Position numbers and translations under genes: made by a program. Below are positions 21,761 to 31,439 of a stretch of DNA of 64,000 bases, piece after piece. Location: positions 16,996,287-17,060,286 of the forward strand of contig NC_049989.1 of assembly GCF_000003815.2 (NCBI RefSeq), written 5' to 3'. The stretch is from Branchiostoma floridae. Its lineage: Eukaryota > Chordata > Leptocardii > Amphioxiformes > Branchiostomatidae. Each line of letters begins with the position of its first letter. The first letter of the stretch is position 1. The notes below the pieces were generated by a model. The model made no database searches. It saw only the letters and a program-made list of their open reading frames with translations, and was not told the DNA's origin.

Positions 21761-21908
21761 AACGGGCTGTGGGTTATACAGACTTATTTGAGTGTATGAC
21801 TAAGGCCATCGTTTTTCCATTATCCCCGACTGCCACCTCACTTGGTGACAGCACGTGACGATGGGCCACTGTTTGTCATGAATGCAAAGGCATCAGCAAT
21901 GTCAACAT

Positions 21909-22164
21909 TGTCATTGTAGTTTCAATATGCAGAATTGAACGTACGTTGGATTGAATAAAGAAAGCCGCGAGCTGGAAGTTGAGAACAGTTGGAGAGAGGC
22001 TTGAGTCAGAGAACAGAGAGAGGGTCCCAACTCAGCAGCTCTCGTGCGCGTCAACCAGACGGAATGCCTGTGTCTTGTGTGTGTTTCTTTATAGTCCTGT
22101 AGTTTAAACGTTCCTCGTGCAGCATTCGAAATAACATGGGGCACAGCATCACCCATTTCTTACA
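21909..22164 (+). repeat. LTR of a second Gypsy family (copy A, 256 bp)
   Basis: Starts TGTCATTG and ends TTACA. Shares GAATAAAGAAAGCCG..AG.TGG, GAGAGAGGGTCCC, TAGTTTAAACGTTCCTCGTGC and the TTACA end with the two LTRs at 37973-38230 and 38512-38761. AATAAA is internal near 21955. It is followed by a primer-binding-type sequence and gag, so this is a 5' LTR; no 3' LTR is nearby. Confidence 0.75.
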
Positions 22165-22182
22165 TCTGGCGACGAGGATGGG
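22165..22182 (+). promoter_or_regulatory. Putative tRNA primer-binding site
   Basis: TCTGGCGACGAGGATGGG lies directly after the LTR, where Gypsy elements carry their primer-binding site; similar TGGCGACGAGGAT strings occur there in other Gypsy elements. The tRNA is not assigned. Confidence 0.5.
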
Positions 22183-22476
22183 ATTCTGCTACATTCATAA
22201 TCTTAGCAAGAGACGTACGGAGGGAACTGCCACCAGGACCAGGGCGTAGGCAAGGGAGGCCGCACGGCGACCGGCACCGACCAGCAGACCCGACGACATC
22301 GAGTTATGCGGATCTGTTGTAGGGAGAGGGCTAGAAAGCACACACGTGCACCGTTAGCTTTACCGCCTGTAGTTGTGTTGTTGTTGATGTTGTTAGTGTT
22401 GTGAAACGTAAGGTTGGAGACAGAAGCTTGTTTTAGTTGAACGAGGAGGATAGGTCGTGAGTGGTAATGGTTAATC

Positions 22477-23475
22477 ATGGCAGAAGAAGGAGCACAGGCC
22501 GCCGCTAGCGTTATGTATGTGCCGTATGAAAAAAAAAGTGGCCGAGGTTTTCGGTTTAACTGTTTTATAGTCAGTTCAGGCAGTAGAGGAATGGCTTGAT
22601 GAGATGGAGGGCGCATTCACTTTGTATAGCACACCTGAAGCACAGAGGACGGGTATGTTGCATCGTAATCTTGACGGGCAGGCCAAGCGGGTGGTGGCCG
22701 TGTTATCTTGGGCTGACCGATGTGACATTGAGAAAGTTAAAACAGCACTCAGGACTGCATACGGGGACACATGTACAGCCCCAGTATCTGTGATCATGAG
22801 CAAATTCTACGCAAGGGATCAGGGCAGGGGAGAAACAATCAGTGGGTACGACCTGAGCCTGTAGTTAATATTGAAACGGGCAGAAAGATGGAGGGGGAGT
22901 GAAATGGATGGTGACGACGCCGTACTTGGGGACAGATTTCTGGATGGGTTGGGGGATTGAGACTTAGACATCTCCGGTCGGCTGACACGGAAAAACCTCG
23001 TACGTTTCACGAAATTTGAGAGGAGGCCCTGCATTTGAGTGGGGGGTGGAGTAATCGGGGAGCCGCGGCGCGCCAGAACTTGGTGGCGCAAAGACAGGAA
23101 CAGTCCGCGATTGTGTCCGAGCTAGCTAAGCTAAGGGAAGAAACTGGGCGGACGATTAAAGCCTTGCGTAAGGAGCTTCATGCAGTCAAGCTAGGGCGGG
23201 GTATCAGTCTAACGCCAGATATGATAGCCGCGGACTGTAACGGCCCCCAGACCAATAGTAACGGACATGGGTACAGGGAATGGGACGACCAGGGCCGCCC
23301 AATCTGTTACGGGTGTCGGGAGCCTGGCCACTTCCAGCGGGACTGCCCTAGCCGTGAGGAACAAGTGTGCTATCGGTGTAAGGAGCCGGGGCACATAAAA
23401 CCGACTGCCCCAGAGGTGCTACAACGAACAATGGCAGGCAAAACTTCAACGCTCAGATTCCCCCAAACTAGATAG
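22477..23475 (+). pseudogene. Gypsy Gag with two CCHC zinc knuckles, frame-broken
   Basis: Starts ATG at 22477 (MAEEGAQAAASVMYVPYEKK). Capsid-like section: VEEWLDEMEGAFTLYSTPEA, then VVAVLSWADRCDIEKVKTAL and FYARDQGRGETISGYDL, ending at a TAG near 22862. Nucleocapsid section (23035-23475): a coiled-coil (IVSELAKLREETGRTIKALR), knuckle CYGCREPGHFQRDC, then CYRCKEPGHIK, whose last Cys lies in the next frame (GACTGCCCC). At least two stops and two frameshifts. It packages element RNA when intact. Pol is missing: the element is cut off before about 23660. Confidence 0.8.
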
Positions 23476-23663
23476 GCCCGCGGCTGAGGGACCAGGCTTG
23501 CAGGAAGGGCTGTCATCGACATGTGTGTCCAAAATTCAAACATACGTAGCAATAGTGGTGGTAGTAGTAGTAGTAGTGAGGATATCGGTTCAGTGTTAGC
23601 TAGGACGATTGGGAAGTGTGACGTTGTAGATTTTGAAGGTGTTTCCGTCCCTTGCCTGATCAA

Positions 23664-24250
23664 CTATTCTTTAAACATAAATTGGCCAATTAAGAGTAAA
23701 CAAATATCGCAATGTCACCATTTTTGTTAGAAACTCGTTCTGGTACTGTCCGTACCGTGTCCTAGATCCTGTACTGTGTTCTGAGTTCTGTTTTTGGTTG
23801 ATTTCGTGGATCTACTGCAGTGTAGTGAAGAGAAACGATGGCTCAAGCAAGGTGCAGTTCAGGTTCCCCCGGTGGCGATTCTGGTGGCGCATCACATAGC
23901 GGTTCGAGAGCGCTCCTGCGGAACTTCGTTCTGTTCCTGATGACAGTTTCTGGCCACATCCAGGTCAATGGCGTAAACCCTGCGAATGGTGGTGCAAAAA
24001 CTGCGAATGGTGGTGCAAACACTGCGAATGTTGGCGGAAACCCTGGAAATGCTGGCGGAAACCCTGCGAATGCTGGCGGAAACCCTGCGAATGCTGGCGC
24101 CAACCAGGCCAACGGCAAGTTTTGATTTACTTGTATCGTAGAATGATATTATGTATTTTTGCTAAGTAGCTATGATTTGTATTGATGGGCATACGTCAAA
24201 GCTAGTTTTCTTATGTTATGTCACTTCTTATTTTATTTGAGATGTATGCA
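23664..24250 (+). repeat. Segmental duplicate, copy 1 (partner 33905-34850)
   Basis: AACTATTCTTTAAACA..AATTGGCCAAT.TA.AGTAAACAAAT and everything up to TATGCATATGTATGTC match the partner closely, including the upstream region of the repeat gene. After that point copy 1 goes directly to CATGACCCGAAATCCATCACC, whereas copy 2 has about 670 more bases before the same string. Confidence 0.85.
23838..24125 (+). pseudogene. Asn/Ala/Gly hexapeptide-repeat protein, copy 1 (N-terminus altered)
   Basis: ATG context AGAAACGATGGCTCAA equals that of the partner genes. Residues 28-40 (LLRNFVLFLMTVSGHIQ) are a hydrophobic helix; then (N-P-A-N-A/G-G) units run to the stop, encoded by an 18-base minisatellite. 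Compared with the copy at 34070, about 35-40 bases encoding the DAEITRLRAENN segment are missing and the N-terminal frame is shifted (ARCSSGSPGGDSGG instead of AQQGAQVPPVAILV), so this copy is degraded though open. Function unknown; no family recognised. Confidence 0.5.
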
Positions 24251-24263
24251 TATGTATGTCGAA

Positions 24264-24357
24264 ATTCATGACCCGAAATCCATCACCATGGCACCAAAAA
24301 ACTCATTGTTGTACGACCCACCAAAAATTCAACCCCGACCACCCAAATTACAAAAAA
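24264..24357 (+). other. Candidate exon (HDPKSITMAPKNSL...), unrecognised
   Basis: Encodes HDPKSITMAPKNSLLYDPP followed by KIQPRPPKLQK and a good donor AAAAAA|GTGAGT. The same peptide recurs at 35530 inside a longer candidate exon. It ends leaving one base of a codon (phase 1). Confidence 0.4.
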
Positions 24358-24648
24358 GTGAGTATCATTTCACAATAGAATTGGAACAGTACCCAGAGAT
24401 AAAAAGTGACAGGCCAAAGGAGACCTCAAGAGGTAAACATATTTTTTTGGATTATCTTATATTTGGACTTTAAAACTATCTTGTGCAAACCTTTACATGT
24501 CATTTCAGAAATCAGTCCATAAAGTACCCAATATAATGTAACCGAGTATCAACCTGTCTCTGTTATTATATGTGTGTTGTTTATAGACCTTCAACACATG
24601 AAGAGAAAAACGCTAAAATTCGAATGTGCATATTGTTGTTCCTTCAGT

Positions 24649-24715
24649 GCTACAGAAAAGACAGTCCAATGAGTCAAGCGGCTACAGCTACCACTACAGA
24701 CCTACCAGCCAAGTG
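24649..24715 (+). other. Candidate exon, unrecognised
   Basis: Acceptor TTGTTGTTCCTTCAG; joins the preceding candidate exon in phase 1 to give LQKRQSNESSGYSYHYRPTS, with a possible GTGATT donor or simply running on. Splice evidence only. Confidence 0.3.
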
Positions 24716-24972
24716 ATTACTAGCTTACTTCATACTGTCTACTTCATCAACTTTAATTTTTATATCTGTCAAGTGCCTGTATAAACTGTGCTATTTGGTG
24801 TCTCCAAATCGATGATTTACAATAGATAAGCAATTACAATTTTGTAACATTGGATAATCTATCGTCTTCTATGGGAAGGAGATCCACTCAAACAACAGGG
24901 AAACAACAAGACCACGGAGTACAAGTCACAGAACAGTGTGCTGTATGGGTCTGTTTTGTTTTTCTGCACAGT

Positions 24973-25071
24973 CCGTGATGAGATCATAGCTGCTCTGAAA
25001 GACGTCGAGCCTGTTGTATCTACGCTCATAAGCGTTGCAGAGATTATCAATCCTGATGTCAATCGTCGAGG
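24973..25071 (+). other. Candidate exon, unrecognised
   Basis: Acceptor TTTTTCTGCACAG, donor GAG|GTAGCT. Open in the phase-1 frame: RDEIIAALKDVEPVVSTLIS then VAEIINPDVNRR. Amphipathic helix-like. All candidate exons of this cluster share phase-1 borders, which is mild support for a single spliced unit. Confidence 0.35.
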
Positions 25072-25589
25072 TAGCTAAAACGAAGTACCATCCACGTTAA
25101 ATGGATGTGAATGCTAATTTTAAGACAAGACAAAAAGAGCATATAATTGGGCGTTTAACAAAATGGTCGAGCCCGGCAGAAGTCAATTTCAACATTGACA
25201 TTGTAAACCTCAATGTTCAAAAGCTAAATCCTGATATAAGGATTGGAAACCAAAACTAAAGCTATCACAATACGGCAACTTTTAATTAAAAAAATTACAG
25301 CAAAGTGGGAAGTGATCCAAACATTTTTGACACCAATATCACCAAAAATTCCGCCTGAAAAATTATGTCCTGAAAACCCCTGTCTAGATGGAAGTAGAAA
25401 CGGTATGATCCTATTAACGGATACAGACAGCGTAAAAAACAGACTCGCGATGTTGATGTATACAGTGGAAACCAAATGATTATATCAGTCATCACTGCCA
25501 GCTATTGGCATATTGGGGTTTGCATAACATTATGAAAACCCTAACCATTTCCCTTTTACTACATTATAAATAAAATGGCACAATAGGAC

Positions 25590-26260
25590 GGCGCGGACAT
25601 GGGAAGACGCCAGAATTAGATGCTACTGATGTTGGACAATTTTACGGCCCATCCTCACGACATCTATCTGGAGAACGTCCGGCCTTGTCTTCTATCTGGA
25701 GAACGTTCGGCCTTGTCTTCCTGCCAGCGACCGCGACGTCCATCATCCAACCGCTGAATCAAGCAAGGCGTCACCCGTACCTTCAAGGCCAAGCACATGT
25801 CGTATATGCTGAGACGAATCCTGTACATCATTGAAACTGAACAGAGTTTGACCTCTACGCTTTCCAGCTGGCAAGAAGGACAACGTTGCTGGACGCTCTC
25901 TACATAGTCAGGGATGCCTGGCGTGCCCAGATTCCAGAACCATCGAGTTCGAGGACTTTGTGGACATTTATTCTGCAGTCCAGTGCACTGAGGAACAGAC
26001 ATATTAGTCGATCTGCGACAAAGGCAAGAGGAACGGCTCGAGTCAGCGCCGCCGAAGACATCGAGGACACCGAGGTCGAAGGCCCGACACCGACTTCCTC
26101 ACAGCTTCAGCTGGCCTTTGACACTATCCGTTTCTGAACGCAGGTGACAGACCACAATCTTTACAGCGACGTCACCAAGATTTCAAGCAGAAGTCCATCG
26201 CAAACTTCGCAAAACATCTAAAGCAGAAGATGATCCATGGCTGAATTGTAAAAGAGAGGA
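25590..26260 (+). pseudogene. pogo/Tigger-type DDE transposase relic, copy 2
   Basis: MLLMLDNFTAHPHDIYLENV (25620-25680), then LPATATSIIQPLNQ (25725-25766), then in the next frame TFKAKHMSYMLRRILYIIET (25782-25842). This is the DDE_1 order: LLLLDNxxxH, LPPNTTSLIQPLDQG, then the F-x-x-Y-R helix. The catalytic Asp after the TS..QP motif reads Asn (QPLNQ). A 37-base stretch (CTATCTGGAGAACGT..GGCCTTGTCTTC) is tandemly duplicated at 25667-25720. C-terminal acidic tail (ARGTARVSAAEDIEDTEV) at 26025 matches copy 1. Several frameshifts. Confidence 0.75.
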
Positions 26261-26472
26261 AGACTATGTGTTATATTTCAAGAGAGATCTTGAAGAATAT
26301 TGTATCATTGACGTCATTGTTGAAATGGTTCAACATATTCTGAAAGAAATTCAAGTTGAAGAGTGAGGAATTGAGCCCTATTGACAAATCCAATATAATA
26401 GCCTCTGCGTGTAACCGACTCTACAGAAAATTGTTCCTTGAACCTTGGACAGTCGTCATTGTTCCTCCCAAA

Positions 26473-26640
26473 GATACAGATTTAGCCAGCAACCAGGATT
26501 TGTTCGTCCTACATTTGGGTATTGTTTGATAGTGGACAGCCCCAGAACCATCTCCCTGTCTATGTATATGTGCATTTTGGTAATGTCTTGAACTATCAGT
26601 GAAACCTTAGGTGGTGATGAAACACAGCTGGCTATGGTTG
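26473..26640 (+). repeat. Dispersed repeat shared with 21578-21760
   Basis: Same block order as the partner, starting at CCAGCAACCAGGATTTG. Here it follows a pogo relic. Confidence 0.8.
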
Positions 26641-26794
26641 AGTGGCGTTACGAGTGGAGTACGAAATTTGTGACGTTACTGAAATGTCAAAGTATAGTAG
26701 TAAACGTAAATGCAGGTAATCACTTGTCAAGATGGTTGAAAAAAAAGCCTGATACGTATAACACATCAAAGAATCAGACTTAACCCGGATTATT

Positions 26795-28015
26795 AACACA
26801 GACTTGGGCGAATAACATATTAGATCTTGCCCTAATGTCAAACCCAGAGCTAGTAGAACAAACCAACATTATTCCAGGCATCAGTGACGACGCAGTCTCT
26901 GTGAAAATGAAAACTCACATTAAGTTAAACAAAAAGAAACCACGTATAGTAAATCTATTCAAAAAGGTCAACAAAACAAGACTTGGACAAACATTTTCAC
27001 GATAGAATGCCATCTAACTTTAGTGTGGAGCAAAACTGGACATATTTCACAAAGAGTCTTAAGCAGTTAATGGCTAAACATGTACCTCAGAAAAGGATAT
27101 CTCGAAAACATCATTGCCCGTGGATCACAGCACCGCTAAAAAGTGCAATATAGAAAAATAAAAAGCAGTACAAGAAAGCTAAAGAGTCTCCGAGCGAGTA
27201 CGACTGGGATAAATTCAAACGTCTGCGCAGAAAATTAAACAAAGGATCAAAATGGCTCATAATCAATATCTTGATGAAGTTATGGAAAATGCACTAAATG
27301 AACCTAAGACATTTTGGAAATATATTAAAGGTAGAAAAAAAACGGAAACTGGTATTGCAACCCTAAACCACAGCAACAACCTTATATCAGACAGCAAACT
27401 TCAGGCAGAAGTGTTGAACAAGCAATACGAGTCAGTATTTACAATACCAGACCTAGGACCTAGTCCTCACCCTGACATGTCGCAGGTAGTGGTCACTCTT
27501 GAAGAATTCCGTAAACTTCTCGGGGCATCAACCCTCGTAAAGCATCTCGACCCGACGCAATACCCGGTAGAATACTTAAAGATTATGCTAAGGAAATCTC
27601 CCCAATTCTGCAAACTATTTTCAACCAATCTTTAGAGAAAGGCGATGTTCCCGAAGATTGGCGGTGCGCCTACGTACACCCAATCTACAAGAAAGGTAAT
27701 AGAAGCGAGCCTGCTAACTATAGGCCAGTCTCGCTCTCACCAACTATAGCACATCTTATATTCTACCACAATGAAATGCCTTGATAGTCAGAGCGTACTC
27801 CTTTCTACCCAACATGGCTTTAGGGTTACGCATTCATGTGAATCTCAGTTAATATGTACTTTACATGACCTGCCACTTTGGTTTGATAAAGGTAAACCGT
27901 GGACTTAGCCATTTTAGATTTCTCCAAACTTAAGCCTTTGACAGTTTCCCGTATAACCGACTTATCAACAAACGCGTGCGTAAACGCAGCAGCAAACGCC
28001 ATGTAAGTAAAGTGG
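26795..28015 (+). pseudogene. CR1/Jockey-group LINE ORF2 relic
   Basis: Opens in the endonuclease C-terminus (WANNILDLALMSNPELVEQT, IIPGISD-DAVSVKMKTHI) and continues with the linker, then an intact stretch 27252-27635 (NEPKTFWKYIKGRKKTETGI) and, over several frame changes, ANYRPVSL-like, STQHGFRVTHSCESQL (27810) and a decayed LDFSK region near 27915. It breaks off near 28015, before the GVPQG and FADD motifs. Many stops; an old copy. Confidence 0.75.
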
Positions 28016-28617
28016 TAAAGAATGCTTATTTGTTGGGATATGTCACATACGGGTTAGAGAAGGCTAGGGAGAACCACATCTAAGGATTCGTACGCGGATT
28101 TTGCACAGGTCGGACGTGTTTACCTAAGCTTCCGTTTTTTAATCAATTCTGCTCCGGTTATTCGTAACCTTTGCTAGTTATTCCTCCAAACGTTTTCCGA
28201 CTTACTTCTTATCTTTTTTTTTATTGTCTCTCAATTAATTCTTTGTTATTTTTTTTCTTCTTTTCCTTGTATGATCATACTGAGCCGAGCCAGTACAGCG
28301 GGGGTGGTCTCGACACGGAAACCCTGACTCCATTGCATGCTAATTAACGTCTTCTGAGCAGTATTTCCTGTGGCCGTGGATCGTCGAGGAACCTTAATTT
28401 CGGTAGAGACAACTGACGCCGGCGTCCCTGGGGCTGACAACAATAGAAACAGGCTATTGACGTTTCCCTGATTGCTTTCTCTTGCTTTATTTCGTTCTTT
28501 GTTGTTTAAACAGTGACCAAGGCCTGACATCCCCGATAACTGCGGTCTACAGATTAAGAGAGAGGAGAGATCAAGAAGGCAACAAATCCCAAAGGAACGT
28601 TCAATAAGGGACCAGCA
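28016..28617. other. Region upstream of an ORF1-like frame; pyrimidine-rich tract
   Basis: Contains a T/C-rich tract at 28195-28270 and no gene. The part after about 28500 may be the 5' UTR of the ORF at 28618. Confidence 0.35.
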
Positions 28618-29130
28618 TGGCGTCCGAAGACAGTGCCTGGCGCCGGATTAGGGACGATCAAGCGTTTGTTCCCGTGAGACTTGATCAAGAGTCACAGGGC
28701 TCTGTTATCCCGGTGTTTTTTGAAAACAGAGAAATTGTGAGAGAACATGATGGAGCCTTCACGACAAGGCAAATCTGTGGTACGTAGAAAGGGTCGCCGG
28801 GTACAACCCCCATCGAAGGAGCACAAAGGATTAAAGGCCTATGGCGGATATCTCCCTTGGCGGAGAGCGCCCGTGTTGCCACCCTACATTACAGGGTTAT
28901 TCTACACAAGCGACACTTCCTACCCTACTGTGAAGATCATTTTGTCGTCAAAGGAACAGAAGTCCCTAACACAAAAGTTCACGTTTGTGAGATTTCATTT
29001 TCTTTCAATAACGACGAGATCAAGGAATGCTTTGCAAACCTGGGCTGCAAATTCCACAGTAATTGCAATATTATCGACGATAGAGACCGTGCTTGAGTTG
29101 CGGGTGGCCAGAGTGGGTTACTAACGCCCC
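28618..29130 (+). pseudogene. L1/Tx1-like LINE ORF1 (Gag-like) relic
   Basis: Starts ATGGCGTCCGAAGACAG; residues 1-59 (SAWRRIRDDQAFVPVRLDQE, IVREHDGAFTTRQICG) are open to a TAG, and the next frame continues with YVEGVAGYNPHRRS, DHFVVKGTEVPNTKVHVCEI and FSFNNDEIKECFANLGCKFH. A GAFTTREIC..Y block followed by a fold with NDEI..AL..LG is how I remember the nucleic-acid-binding ORF1 of Tx1-like elements in invertebrates; I am not certain. One TAG and two frame changes. Confidence 0.4.
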
Positions 29131-29144
29131 GAATAGGTAGGAGA

Positions 29145-29440
29145 AAGAACGTGTACATTCGAAATTACGACGAAAATGATGGTATCAAGTTGGATAAAGG
29201 CAACATCGAAGTGAAGGAAGGTATGAGATCTGTCAAAAAGTTTTGCCTAAACTCGCTCTGAGTAATGTTTGCAATGCGGAAGAAATTCCTTAGAACCAAG
29301 CACGTAACCACCCTTTTACGTTGTTTCATCTTATCCGAGCTACCGACATTCGGATTTAAGGGCTGGATTTTCCTAAAGACGAAATCGCTGAAGTTCACAA
29401 TGCCAAAACAAGTAATTTCTCACCGCCGAACTAGCCCTCT
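29145..29440 (+). pseudogene. Family B DNA polymerase relic (protein-primed / Polinton-like), copy 2
   Basis: VYIRNYDENDGIKLDKGNIE then EGMRSVKKFCLNSL fits the palm helix YxxxEGIxLDxxxIxxNPGLRSxAKLxLNSxWGKFG of type B polymerases with protein priming; a TGA replaces the Trp of NSLWGK. Then an indel, and HLIRATDIRIKG-like sequence (29315-29360) which aligns at DNA level with copy 1 (CATCTTATCCGAGCT shared). Together the two copies cover adjacent, overlapping parts of one gene. Confidence 0.6.
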
Positions 29441-29700
29441 GTTATAATATAGACAGTATCACATATTGATGCAACGATGAATATGATAGTAACCATCGTA
29501 GTATCTATTTCTGATATTGATAAAATACAAATTTTATATACCTTAATGACCAATGTCTTGGACGCCCCAATCCACACTCCAGTTTGTCGATAGATGTACT
29601 CACACAGAAGATTATTATATACTTGAAATAAACTTGAATTTTAACAATAATTACCATTCTTAACGTGTGAACAAGTTTAATGTTTTATCAAGAGATGATG
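29440..29700 (+). repeat. Dispersed repeat, copy 2 (partner at 2278-2600)
   Basis: Shares ATTGATGCAACG.TGA, TTAATGACCAATGTCTT, CTCACACAG.AGATTAT and TTGAAATAAACTT in order with 2278-2600. It directly follows the polymerase B relic, so it may be the 3' part of that element. Confidence 0.65.
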
Positions 29701-29886
29701 TAATTTTTTGTGATTCTGCCTTGAAATGACAGCACAACATTGTGTTTCAAATTTACCATATGCAGATTGCAAGGAGCAGAAAAAAATACACAGTCTGATG
29801 TGTGCACATAAATTTACTAAAATATAGAAACAATTAAATTTTTTAATCTCCATTCCTACGTAGTATTTTTTAATTTTACTTCTCAG

Positions 29887-31227
29887 GGTTGTCAACAGCA
29901 TTGCGGAAAAAGTGGACAAACTGGCTGACGCCATGATAGAGGCAAACCGTAAACAGACAGCCACCGCCAGGGCAAACACAGGCAAAATACCAGCAGTATT
30001 TTCAGTATGTCTTTTTTATTCCTTATAGAATTGTTTAGAGATAAACAAATAATTATAAGCTCAAGATATAGATAGTCGTTGAAACACTTAAGTTTACCCA
30101 AATTTCAGTTACAAAAATAGTATACTTAAATTTACTCAGACACACAATGTGAGCGATTTTTAAGATCGATGCATTTTTCTCTCAAATGTTGCATGTCTAA
30201 TTTGTATACATCACGCATTAACCAGTCTATATATAATATGGACCACAGTTGCAACGAATTACAATTCTTGACAATAGTCTACTTAAGCTATCGGATGCAT
30301 CTTTCAACTTGTATTGTTACAGTACTACACAATTGCGTATCCATATTTTTTGGTTCATTTAGGCTCAAGTGAGGAACATCCACAGAAACCCGGAAGTGCA
30401 GGAGTATAAGGTTTCTGAGAGGTTAGTATTTGACTCAAGAAATTTACCCCTGTATTATTGGCAAGGTCTCTTTATCGTTTATGACTCGTGACTCAGGTAA
30501 GCAGCAGCCTGCACCAGGTTGAGGACAGGTGGAGGAACATCTTTTGTCTCAATTGCCATTTGGTGTAGAAAGCGTGAAGTAAATGGACACCATGTCCCTA
30601 TGCACTTAATATTAAGATGTTGTCTTTAACAAAATGGCACAAGCCCAGTGGAATGCATATAAAGTATATGGCCCTGAAAGATGCTGTCAGCTTGACACAA
30701 AGTTCATACTTGATTTCTATGCGTGAACCCATGCACAGGTCAGTGTAAAGGACAGATATTCCATGGGCGGTTTTATTTCATCGCAGAAAGCTTCACAAAA
30801 GATCCCCCAAGCATTCATCATTATGGCAAAGGAAGAGATGAAGGACGAGTTGACAACCATCTACACCACAGCAGAACTGATGACTAGGAAAGTACACCGT
30901 TTTCACTTTAAAAACACGCCGCATGGAACTAGAAGAGCCAACGCAACTTAAAAAAAAACAGGTAGGAAGTTTTGATTATATCAACTAGAAATGCGTTTCC
31001 AAAGTCATATCCAGTTGCTTGAATGAGTAATTGCTATTTGGCATATCGTATTACCTTCAAATTCAATGTTCCTCGACTTCTCTACTAGTGACTTGGCCAT
31101 TTATTTATTACACTGGTAATTGAGATGAGTCGCTTACAATAAAGGCACAAAAGCAAACTAACAAATCTTATTTCATCCGTTTGTTGCAGAAGCTAAGTCA
31201 GAACCATGGCACCCCACGTGCGTGAGG
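29887..31227 (+). CDS. Four joinable candidate exons of an unidentified gene (3' end)
   Basis: Exons 29887-30004 (acceptor TTTTACTTCTCAG, donor TTCA|GTATGT; VVNSIAEKVDKLADAMIEAN), 30363-30421 (acceptor TTCATTTAG, donor GAGAG|GTTAGT; AQVRNIHRNPEVQEYKVSE), 30744-30891 (acceptor CAGGTCAG, donor GGAAA|GTACAC; VKDRYSMGGFISSQKASQKI) and from 31192 (acceptor TTTGTTGCAG) to a stop at 31225-31227. Phases join without a stop for about 115 codons. The 5' exons are not identified. The protein is soluble and helical with no domain I know. Independent exons meeting in frame argue against chance, but the third acceptor is weak. Confidence 0.4.
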
Positions 31228-31340
31228 AGAGCAGTAAGCAGTTCTCAAAGCGGGGTACTCTGAACACCCACATGCACATATGTGAGGAGTGCAGCGTTGA
31301 AGATATCACAACCGAAGCTATGAACCACTTGGGTTTCTGA
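31207..31340 (+). pseudogene. C2H2 zinc-finger relic
   Basis: A frame from ATG 31206 reads REESSKQFSKRGTLNTHMH then ICEECS. This is the C-EEC-SKQFS-x3-TL-x2-H-M-x-H register of a classical tandem C2H2 finger with both Cys of the first finger changed (C to R and C to S) and the linker to the next finger deleted. It overlaps the last candidate exon of the preceding entry in another frame, so at most one of the two is real coding. Confidence 0.4.
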
Positions 31341-31439
31341 CGTAATTCAGCTGATTTAAGTGGCCACCTTGGATTTTGACTAATGTCAATATGAAATAAC
31401 TCTAAATACCAAAGATTATTGTTGGGACTATTTAACATT

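Noticed and set aside
25224-25479. Open frames of 78-83 codons on both strands
   Set aside because: Both strands are open over the same bases with no domain on either; codon content does not decide, so no gene is called.
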